From Tetrapyrgos nigripes (taxonomy: Eukaryota > Basidiomycota > Agaricomycetes > Agaricales > Campanellaceae): a stretch of 64,000 nt of DNA. This document shows, piece after piece, positions 55,337 through 64,000 of this stretch. The notes below the pieces were generated by a model. The model was not told the DNA's origin and did not search any database. It saw only the letters and a program-made list of their open reading frames with translations. The DNA is taken from positions 310,001 through 374,000 of the forward strand of contig JAACJM010000048.1 in NCBI GenBank assembly GCA_013368315.1, read 5' to 3'. Each line of letters starts with the position of its first letter. Position 1 is the stretch's first letter. Both the position numbers and the translations under genes were made by a program.

Positions 55337-58300
55337 ATGACAAGCAGACATCATATGCCAAAGGCTCCACCCCCACAGCTGACAACGGAGGATTATCTTC
55401 CCAAAGTCATTGATCCCGCAGCTCATCCCAAACATCGAAAGCAAGGCAGTATTGTCATCCAACTTTCTGAAGACCGATATCTCACTCAACCTAATTGACT
55501 TCCATGTCTGCGTGGTCAACTGGGCATTAATGGTGATCATCCCATTGAGCTGGATGACGAGACACCTGCTGTCGCTCTGCCTGTTATGCAACACACCGAT
55601 ACACCCCTCGACAACCAAAATCATATAGACTTCGCTCTTTTCAGTTCCCTGACAAAGTCCACACATAGGAAGAAACGAGAGTGCCAATGGAAGTCATGGC
55701 TGAAGAACGTTATTCCAACTCTGGTTGTCCCTTACACAGAGATGATGGAGGAAACACAGGACCTTTGCTTACAGCCAACACTACACTTGGCCTCTAAATG
55801 CCTTTGCAACGGAGTGCACTCCATTGATATAGTAGTTATTCGTTTTAACAGTGCGTGGTTGAGTATTCTCTTGATGACTTGTCCTCAACAGACATTTTTC
55901 AGCCATCAAGAAATTGAGCATCTGGTTATGTAAATGCTCTCCAGTCACTGTTCAGCTTATCAGGAGTGGTCTGTTTCCTTGTGCCCCTTTCTCCCCCTCA
56001 CTTGCTGTGGATATCTGGATGCTAGACTTCGTCACACGTCTGTTTCTATGTGTCTCGCCTAATGTCACTGTGTGGTGCAACGTGTTGCAGGAGCAGCTCC
56101 ATCAACAGGGATATTGGTTGATAGGGATGGACCCTCTACGAAGATGATTTGGCAATTGTCTATTGTGGTATCGGAGCCTGATAGACGCCGTTCATAGTCA
56201 TATGAAGTCATTACTAGAGGATATCTGAACCAAGATCTTATCCCAGGAGCTTTCAACTTCTGCTCTTTCTCCGCCTCTTCCTGGTCCACCATTGGGTCCC
56301 CCTCCTTCTCCTCCATCACGTTCTGATATTGCATCCCAGTCTGACCCTTCTTGAAAATGAAAATGAGGCAAGAAAGAGGTCATTGAACTGGATGGTGTTG
56401 AGGAATCTCCACCTTCCAATCCACCACTTGAATCCCACACCAAAAATCCTCCTGAAAGTTCCAATCACACCAGTGCATATTTGCACTCACGGTGCACCCT
56501 TTGCTTTGGCAGTACGACACGACTGCAGCACCCAGATGGAATGCTTGATACATGTTTTATGCACAAACATTGTGATCAACATGGCTGAGATCCTCCTCGT
56601 TTTCATCCAGACACTTTCTTCCTGGCAGAGGACAACATCAAGGAATGGGCAGATATGGTCAATGAGGCTTGCTCTACCAGGCCTCCTAAACGTGCTCAGA
56701 AGAATGAAACAGAAGTAGAAGTGGATTACTTTGAGCACAGTATGCATGTCCCAAAGTCAGCGTTAGACATGTGCTTGGGCTCCTTCAAGGCAGCTCACGA
56801 GACGTTGGCCAAGGCATCTTGATCCAGATATGACAGCACAGGTTATGCTGCTCTGGTTTGTCCACATGACACCGCTTTATTCCTCATCAGCATGGATTCC
56901 CCTGGTGAAAGGCAGCATTATATGCTAGCTTTGCTGGGAGAATTCTTCAAGCACATCCCAGATGACTGGACCATTGGAATTCTCTACAATATTGGCTGCC
57001 AGATTGAGCGAAGCTGCTTGAAGTGGGGCCTGCTAAAAGAGTATCTGCCTCGGATTATATGGGAAGTGTCCATATTTCATGCCTATGGCCACATTTGGGC
57101 ATGTCAAATCATATACCACCCTCAGAAACACTGTGGCTTTGGGCTTTGTGATGGGGAAGGATGTGAATGGTGTTGGAGTTGTCTCAACCATTTAGTGGCA
57201 TATACTTGTGTTGTAGGGGTGAGTTGAGTCCGTTCTTTTCTTTTTGTCTTCATTTCCCTACCACGATGCTGAAGACAATCATACAGTTTTACCCTCAATT
57301 GTACACCATTGATGTCCAGTTACATCATCATAATGAGCAAGTTCTACTCAACGCCAGCCATTGGTTATGCCAGAAAATCCAACAATGCAACCAGTGTCTA
57401 CTGGACACTACACACAAGCTGCGTGACAGTGGCCAAACTATGGAATTCCTTCGTGAGCAGTGGAAAGCCCAAGTCTATGCTCAGACAAAGCCTTTACCTC
57501 ATAAGAATCTTCATTCTCTGATGTTGAGTTCTCATGATTTTTTTCTAGGCCAGAGAAGAGGTGCTGCTAATGCTGCTGTCCAGGAGGCCTTACACCTTAG
57601 TGAAGCTGTAGACATCTTGGATAAGCGTGTGTTGGATCTAGAAGACATGATAGTTTCTGGCCACTCTCAATAGTATCAGACTGTCACTGCCCATGACAAG
57701 CTAAGCAAGGCACGTCAAGCCCACCAGCAGGCCCAAGACAAACTGGTTGCTAAGGAGAAGGCACTTGGGATGAATAGGGAAGACTTCCATCACCTGAAGA
57801 ACAACACTTTTTTCAACAAGCATTTGAATGCCTTAGCAGTCAAGGAGAGGCTTCAGCAGAAACTCATTTCACAGAAATTTGAGTTGACTCACCTGGAGCA
57901 ATCGTTTCAGAAACAGAAAAGTGGTGTGTCTGTCTTGATAACCTGATGAAAATGTAAGCTAACCTGCAATCATAGAACATAAGGTCAACACTCATGTGCA
58001 AGACTCCATCAAAAGACATGATCCAATAATATCCACCCTAGCCAACAAGTATAACGGTCTCTGTGACGAATTGGGCAAGTTGATTGCAGCTGGCAAAAGC
58101 CCACGAAATGCGATAGCTCCTGTGAAGATTGATAAGGAGTGACTCTTTGATCTTGACGTCAATGACAGTATTTGGCAAGACTCTGGGCTAGAGCTGGACA
58201 CAGACGATAAGCCTCCACCTCCTTGGATGGCCAATGAGGATGTTCAAAAGGGGATCTGTGCAATGCTGGAGCTAGACTGCTGTCAGGAAGAAGATGGCCA

Positions 58301-58692
58301 TCTGCAAATGCAGCATCAGTCAATGCAGGAGTGGTTCATTGAAGAGTGGCAGGTGTTGATGACTGCAATGGAGCATGAGCAAGGTAAGCATTGTTCATTT
58401 GTTGCATTTCCAAGGTCCTGACTGGACTTTTCTAGCGAACGTCGGGCTCTCTCATCAGCTCAAACTTCGAAAAACATATCTGCTCAAGGTATATGTTACA
58501 TGCGAGCAAAAGTTGGTAGGAATTGCAGGAGGGTGCGGAGACTTCTGGGGTCCACTACCTGAGGAGCTAGCGCAAGCTTGTCAAGTCCATCTCATTGATG
58601 CTACGGCTGAGGATGATGATGATGATGAGTTTGGAGATGCAGGGTTAGTGGAAACAGCAGATGTTGGACTGACAGCAGAATTAACACTTTAA
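55337..58692 (+). pseudogene. KDZ (Kyakuja-Dileera-Zisupton) transposase, decayed
   Basis: ATG at 55337. Blocks in order: CQWKSWLKNVIPTLVVPYTE (about 55680-55740), CLCNGVHSIDIVVIRFNS (about 55800-55855), RSGLFPCAPFSPSLAVDIWM and FVTRLFLCVSPNVTVWCNVL (about 55965-56090), MDSPGERQHYMLALLGEFFK (about 56892), GILYNIGCQIERSCLKWGLL, ISIFHAYGHIW-type VSIFHAYGHIWACQIIYHPQ, GLCDGEGCEWCWS (about 57140-57180), and coiled-coil regions to about 57930. The C-terminus is ANEDVQKGICAMLELDCCQE, DEFGDAGLVETADVG, stop at 58690-58692. The HAYGH and DGEGCE motifs are KDZ hallmarks. TGA after LTQPN, frame changes at 55920-56700 and further stops inactivate it. Confidence 0.88.
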
Positions 58693-58871
58693 TTGACTAG
58701 ACTGAGATTTCAACACCCTAACAAAGAGAATGTGGCATGTTAAGCCATTTAGCAGCATCTTGGAGTCCACTTGCAGTTTCAATTTAAATCAACATTATCC
58801 TGCAAGTGGCAAGGGTATATTTGGATTGTACAATGAGACAAAAGCCCTATTGTGTCATCTTCACCATTAAT

Positions 58872-59697
58872 AGAGAGGTTGAGCACAGCCATGAGAAGCC
58901 ATATATGGCTGCTTTGTTGTGTGCACCTGGTAGGCTTCCATGAGTTGCAATTTGGTTTCTTCATCACATCTACAGTACACACCTCAGTATACTAGGTTAA
59001 TGCAAATGAAATACACTGCTTATGCCAAGTTAGAACACTTGGAAGCAAGCCATCCCTCTAATTTCGAGCAATGGCAGCATGTCATCATTGGTGTTTAAGG
59101 ACCCAGCAGCATTCTACTGGGGAAAGGTGCCACTGCTTCGCATGGCAAATTACAAGGCCCATTGGACAAGTAAAATGGTTTTGTATGCAGTAAAAAATTA
59201 GATAGAGCTCAATAGCTTAATGTAACGACGCCTTTAAATGACCTTGGATGGGGTGGAGGAAGCAATAGTGATTCAGAGAGCGGCTCTTGACGACTTTCGA
59301 CGGCTGCTGAGGGAAGGTAAACGCGTCTGAAGCTTGTCATGGTTGATGGGCTTGTAGTCGTCAACAGTGAAGGGAATGAATCATGACGTACTTCAATGCG
59401 TCAGTTGAGATAGCAGTGTGCAGGCATTTCGGAGCGCTGAGGTGGCGTGTAAAAGTTAGAACCTGTGAGAACCTTTGGTACTCAATTGAGGGGTCCACAT
59501 AAGTTAACTTGGCCTAAAGGGCCTCGTAACTTGCAGAATGGCTTCAGTAAGAGTCTGAAAGGTTGATATGATGATTTATGAGCTCTTTTTCCTCAGTAGA
59601 TATGCAACCTTCCACAGTACAATTTTCATGGCAGCCAACCAGGTGCACACAACAAAACAGCCATATATGGCTTCTCATGGCTGTGCTCAACCTCTCT
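58872..59697. mobile_element. 826-bp inverted-repeat element with 3-bp target duplication
   Basis: The left end AGAGAGGTTGAGCACAGCCA (58872) pairs with the inverse of the right end for about 75 bp (59623-59697), including CATGAGAAGCCATATATGGC and TTGTGTGCACCTGGT. A 3-bp duplication aat (58869-58871, 59698-59700) is seen. A copy of another repeat (59114-59534) is inside. Confidence 0.8.
59114..59534 (+). repeat. Copy 3 of the GACTGGGGCAAAG repeat family
   Basis: CTACTGGGGAAAGGTGCCAC, GCTTCGCATGGCAAATTACA at the left, ACATAAGTTAACTTGGCC and AAAGGGCCTCGTAACTTG at the right. Inserted inside the 58872-59697 element. Confidence 0.65.
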
Positions 59698-59801
59698 AAT
59701 ACTTATACATTGGCTACACCCACAAATCTCCTTGGCTTTACACCATTCATTATCATTGCTAGCTTGTGACCTATTTTCACTGAGGGAAAAGAAAGGATAA
59801 A

Positions 59802-60056
59802 ATGTTTAAAAATCAAAGTGGTAAGAATGGAAAGAGCTTAGAAATGGATATGATGGAATCAAACCATCCCTCAGTGAAGATCACCATCCAGCACAGAGAG
59901 GAGTTGAGGATTGCACTGAATGAAGAAGAAGCTTGCTGTAAAAACATGAAAAGAAAAAAAAACTCAGGTGGCTTTCCAGGGGTAATGCTGGTTGGAATTC
60001 AAACTGCAAATGGACTGCTAGATGTCACTATGGTGCTAGACGGCTCAACATTGTGA
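59802..60056 (+). CDS. Small basic ORF, unknown
   Basis: ATG at 59802, 84 codons, TGA at 60054-60056: MFKNQSGKNGKSLEMDMMES.., a helical EELRIALNEEEACCKNMKRK, then GVMLVGIQTANGLLDVTMVL. Protein-like composition but no recognised domain and no identifiable promoter. Confidence 0.3.
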   Translation: MFKNQSGKNGKSLEMDMMESNHPSVKITIQHREELRIALNEEEACCKNMKRKKNSGGFPGVMLVGIQTANGLLDVTMVLDGSTL

Positions 60057-60425
60057 CAGATGTAGGTATTAGTTACCTGTGTACTGCCTGAATGGGCTGT
60101 AGATATCCATTTTGTATATACTTACATAATAAGATTCTACTTGCTTTGAACTATTATGTTCCTGAAGCCCAGAGTCCTCTACCATGCAGCCTAGCAGACT
60201 GCAAGGTATTACCGGTGCTCTACCACATCAGCTGGGCATCCATTCAACTGCCCCAATGCCAGTAGTTACTGGTCATCTGACCCTCATCACTGGGTCAAAC
60301 CTTATTCCATGGCTCAAGAGGTCATCAGACCTATTGAGAGTCCTGGTATGCATATGTGAAGTCTTCACAGTGGTGGGGGTACCATGGACTCTCAAGGTCA
60401 CTCTCTTGAGTCCTATTCAGTTGAG

Positions 60426-61945
60426 AGAGCTTCTAGAGCACTCTCCCAACTTCCTGTTTGTGTTGACCATTGGTTAGGTGCTGCCAGTGCACCAACTCAG
60501 TCCATGATGCATCTCTCTCTCTTTCTGGTATAATGAGCACTTTAAGGGCACTTTCTACCTACCATTTTTCTCCTATGGGCTTTTGTTTGCTCTAAGGATT
60601 GATGGGTGCTTTAGGAGCATTCTCTCCTGCATTTCCCTTATATTTCCTTACTCTCTCCTTGATGATAGACACTCTACACCAGCATATATCGCTGGTTCTG
60701 TCTATTTTCATCCATAATACATACTACCTTCGTATCAAGACATTGTAGCCAGTGAATCAGTGCTGACTCTGTCTTTCTCCACCACTTACTCTGTCATTCC
60801 TACACCTTGTGCATTCTTCCATTTCTCAGCAGTTTCTATAGCTTCTTTTACGGGCATTCGTTCTCTCTTATGTGGATGATGGGTGCTTCTAGAGCACCTT
60901 CTCCCTCTTTGTTACCCCTCTTTCAGAATTGATGTGTGCCTCTATAGCACTCTTTCCCTCTATATTCTCATTAGGGATTGACAGGTGCTTCTAGAGCACC
61001 CTCTCCTGCTTCGTTCTCAATTGGTTTCCTTCTTGTTTGCTTGGTAGAGCTTCTATAGCTCCACCCAAAAACCTCTCCTATGGCTCGTTCATTCCCCCAT
61101 CTCTCAGATGCTTCTAGAGCACTCTCTCCATCTCTGTCTGTCACCCCTCCATTATCAATGCTGATAAATCCTACTCTGTACCATCCTTTCCCTGCTCTAC
61201 ACCATGAATGATCTATTTTATTTCTATGAGTGTTGTGCTGGTTCTATGACTATGGATAATGACGCTCTATAATTCCAACACACACTCGCTCTCATTCCAG
61301 TTCTGACTCTCATTCGTCACCCTCAACCTTCTATTGGATCCCCTGAGGATCAAAGAGTTCTAAAATGGGCTTGACAGCGATGATGTGGCCAGGACATTGT
61401 GATGTGGTTGCCAGCTTATGATGTGGGCAGCAATTCTGGTCTTTAATTATTGCCTATTCTCCCTTCTGTTTGCTTCCTTCTGCATTTGTTGATCACACTA
61501 TTGTTAATGTTACCACAAAGTGGTCACTGTTACTTCAAGCACCACCTATTATCTGTTCTCTGAAGAGGAGCAGGAGCTTCTAGAGTGCCACTCTTCTCAC
61601 TATTTGCTACAGGGATTCTCGTATACTATGAGGCCACATGATTCTCTTCCTCAATTCTCAGACCCCCTTGCCTTGTCTCAGTGAATATTCCACTGAGTAC
61701 ACAGTCATTAGCTTCATATCCCTGCCTAATCATACTCAGGTTGTTCCGATTCCCTTTCCAGCCTCAATTACCTCTCTGCAGCCTTAGTATCAGCTTGCTG
61801 ATAGGACCTGGAAAATTGGGAATGCAACTGGATATTCGAGGAAAGAAGAAAGAGAAAGAGGGAGTGCTAGGCTTTGGTGTGGACCATGTCCTTGTCCCAC
61901 CATCTTCATGTTCTTGTAGCCCAGCAGAGCTTCTAGAGCTCTCCT
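60426..61945 (+). repeat. Dispersed array of the palindrome GTGCTTCTAGAGCAC
   Basis: GTGCTTCTAGAGCACYCTCTC and variants recur about ten times: near 60430, 60534, 60606, 60888, 60932, 60980, 61047, 61108, 61574 and 61928. The motif is GTGCT-TCTAG-AGCAC, usually followed by CTCTCC. The intervening sequence is pyrimidine-rich and non-coding. Confidence 0.75.
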
Positions 61946-61985
61946 TATGGACAATCATTGTTTCTCTTGCCTCTTTTCATTCCTA
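61745..61985 (+). repeat. Copy of a dispersed repeat also found at 30330-30680
   Basis: Matches the minus strand of 30680-30330 in order, though diverged and with indels. The last palindrome box of the array lies in it, so the array and this repeat probably belong to one element. Confidence 0.6.
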
Positions 61986-62096
61986 GAGTTCACCTGTCAT
62001 TATCATTGTTGATGATGTCTTCATGATGTAGTTGCTGTCTTGCATGCAGAACATCACTTTTCATCTTTCTCCGTTCATCTTGCCAAGTGAGGACCC

Positions 62097-62592
62097 TGTC
62101 ATGACAGTATTATTTCAGGGTATTTTTGTTCATTTTCTGTTTCTTTTCTTCATCAGTCACTGCCTTTTGATCATCATTTTGATCATCCTTTGCCCTATCT
62201 TTTGTTCATCTTTCCTTGATCATCTATGCACAGCTACTATCCCCTGTTTAATCATTTGTTCATCTTTTTATGAAACATCTCTTACAGGGACACTACGCAC
62301 AGCTTGTTCATCTTTTGTTCATCTTTTCATGATACATCTCTTACAGGGACAATAGGCTGTACTTTGCTGATTCCTTTCTTCACTTTGCCCAGTTTTTATC
62401 TTTCTTTCTGTTCTGTGTATATAAGCTTAGAGTAGTAGCTCCCTAGTCCCCATCTTGACCTCTTTGTCTTGGGACTAGGTGAGCATCTCATGTATTTCTT
62501 GTCTTCACTTAATATTAACTTTGTCTTGGGACTAGGTTCTCATTGTCTTCTGTCTACTGTTGCTCTGTCTATGTCTACTGTTTGACACCACA
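62097..62592 (+). repeat. Solo Gypsy LTR with 5-bp target duplication
   Basis: 496 bp, TGTCATGACA to GACACCACA, flanked by gaccc (62092-62096, 62593-62597). A TATA-like gtatataagc lies near 62415. Same family as 21645-22103 by its start and the GGGACTAGGT motifs, which occur twice here. A TTTGTTCATC-rich tract repeats in the middle. Confidence 0.8.
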
Positions 62593-62689
62593 GACCCAGG
62601 GAAAACTGGATGAGTCTCAAAGATGGGTATAAGGGTGAAAGGATTAACATGACAGCGTGGAAGTGATGTGTCAAATAAGATTAGAGAAG

Positions 62690-62775
62690 GCTCAAGGACA
62701 CAAAAGGCTCAATAGATCAAGTAAGGGGCTCAGAAGGCTTGGATGGCTCAAGCTCAGGCTCAGAGTGGGCTCAAA
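62690..62775 (+). repeat. Cluster of GGCTCA hexamers
   Basis: GGCTCA or GGCTCAA occurs about six to seven times in 85 bp within a purine-rich stretch. Too irregular for a true minisatellite. Confidence 0.45.
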
Positions 62776-63451
62776 ATATGTATGAAGGGGACTAAATACT
62801 TGTAGCTACACTGGTGCCTGATCAAATAGAAGTACCAATTATACTAAAAAGAGTGCAAGATTTTTAAGGAACCATCATGTAGTACAATGTAGGAGTGGAT
62901 AGGAGTTAAATGGGAAAGAATCAGCGAATAAAAGTCAGAGTAAATAAGTCTGAGATAAAAATAGAAAGAGTCTATTGCAATTGCAAAGACAGATTCGCTT
63001 TTCACCAGTCACTTCTTCCTCTCCCTGAGTCAGTAGACCATCAGACGTAGAATTCGACGCAGCTAAAAAAGGGACCCCATAACCCTCAGTGCTTGCTCAA
63101 GGCACTGGTGCAAAGGATGGAACAGACTCAGGATGATTCAGAGATGATTCTAGAGCCCTGTTCCTCTTACTGTACTTCTTTAGGCCTTTGCTGTTTACTC
63201 CTTTATTCCTCCTGTTTGTTTTTATCCTATTTGACAAGAACTCTTACCACTTCATCACTCCATCTCCCTTCCCAATCTCTAGGTTCTCTCATCTGAGATT
63301 CAAAGACTCTCACAGGAAGCTGTTCCCCATACCCCTCTCCATTGTCACCTTTCAGCTTCCTTTGCTGCTTTTGCTCTCTATCACCTTCACCAATCCTCAT
63401 CTGTGAATACTATGAAATTGACAAGAGAAGGACAGTGGTGACATAGCAGTA

Positions 63452-63634
63452 ATGTGGTCACTGCCTGCCTCAATTTCACCTCAGGAATTGGCAATAACAT
63501 TGGATGAGTTGTTGAGGAAGGAGGTTGACTTTGGATTTCATAACACCATGAGGACCCTTTTCCCATCCCATCAGAACTGGTGCTCATGGAATAGTTCAGT
63601 CGTTGATGATGAGTTAGAACTTAGGACAGGATAA
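63452..63634 (+). CDS. Short ORF, unknown
   Basis: ATG at 63452, 60 codons: MWSLPASISPQELAITLDEL, LRKEVDFGFHNTMRTLFPSH, then VVDDELELRTG and TAA. Natural composition, so it may be an exon of an undetected gene, but length alone does not support more. Confidence 0.25.
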   Translation: MWSLPASISPQELAITLDELLRKEVDFGFHNTMRTLFPSHQNWCSWNSSVVDDELELRTG

Positions 63635-64000
63635 ACGACAAAGAGAAGGAAGGCAAAATGAAATGGCTTTCATCTCATCCTTTCTTCCCTGCGTTTCTTC
63701 TGCTATCCTCTCCCCTCTTGTCTTGTTCCCTCTCTTCAACTGTGCAAATGTGTAGCACTGAAATATTGTTTATATGAAGCTACCTTTCAGGACTTGGTGT
63801 CTTTTTACTGCTGATTTGGAACCTTTTCATCCCACTCAGAGACTGGAAGTGGATGTTGTCCCCCTCTACAATTCATTACCCACCTAACACTCAATAAACA
63901 TGGAACTATGCCTGTGGCCATGATTCTATTACTTCACATCTCAAATTTCCTACATCTATTTCATCAAGCCTTGCCTTTGCTCTCCTTTACAGCTTCTTGC
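63635..64000. other. Window end without a supported gene
   Basis: Pyrimidine-rich plus strand, no protein-like frame. Confidence 0.35.

Noticed and set aside
55337..58692. KDZ gene as the transposase of the neighbouring 9.9-kb element
   Set aside because: It lies outside the target duplication at 54761-54768 and no matching TIR flanks it; it cannot be part of that element, though it could act in trans.
1..64000. Bacterial features such as CRISPR, operons, ribosome-binding sites
   Set aside because: Introns, LTR elements and fungal transposases show a eukaryotic nuclear sequence; no such feature was seen.

Overview
The window looks like a transposon-packed stretch of a basidiomycete (probably Agaricomycete) nuclear genome. 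The evidence is eukaryotic coding style with 50-70 bp GT-AG introns, KDZ and Plavaka transposases of the kind that abound in mushroom-forming fungi, Ty1/Copia and chromodomain Ty3/Gypsy retrotransposons, several MITEs, and almost no intact host gene. Most coding blocks are broken by stops or frameshifts. There are no rRNA genes, CRISPR arrays or bacterial-type operons. Family names come from motif recognition by eye; no database search was run.

Layout. 0.4-7.2 kb: a full-length Copia element with 368-bp LTRs, a 5-bp target duplication and a broken gag-pol. 7.9-12.7 kb: a small ORF, a degenerate tandem repeat and two decayed multi-exon genes. 12.7-13.4 kb: a MITE split by a solo Gypsy LTR. 13.7-18.0 kb: two minus-strand coding blocks separated by a 2.8-kb element with inverted ends. 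18.2-20.16 kb: a Plavaka transposase remnant fused to the 3' half of a chromodomain Gypsy and its LTR (to 22.1 kb). 22.3-27.8 kb: a second decayed Gypsy. 28.7-30.15 kb: a tandem satellite with a period of about 150 bp. 31.3-35.2 kb: a small MITE, a minus-strand pseudogene and a plus-strand multi-exon gene cut off by a Gypsy LTR. 35.2-39.4 kb: a minus-strand chromodomain Gypsy. 39.4-40.2 kb: an unrelated 809-bp LTR. 40.6-43.4 kb: a degenerate multi-exon gene with Spt5-like NGN/KOW features.

44.2-54.9 kb holds the most striking structure: a 9,920-bp DNA transposon (44841-54760) with 254-bp terminal inverted repeats about 98% identical, an 8-bp target duplication, mirrored subterminal arrays of the palindrome TGGGATATCCCA, a hAT-type transposase C-terminus, a membrane-protein pseudogene, a 411-bp foldback and a nested Mutator-like MITE. 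It interrupts a small minus-strand gene whose reading frame is exactly restored if one target copy and the element are removed.

55.3-58.7 kb is a decayed KDZ transposase. 58.9-59.7 kb is another inverted-repeat element. 60.4-62.0 kb carries an array of the palindrome GTGCTTCTAGAGCAC, and 62.1-62.6 kb a solo LTR with a target duplication. Mutation is strongly CpG-directed: all eight differences between the two Copia LTRs fall at CpG sites, and many in-frame stops are TGA codons that fit loss of CGA.
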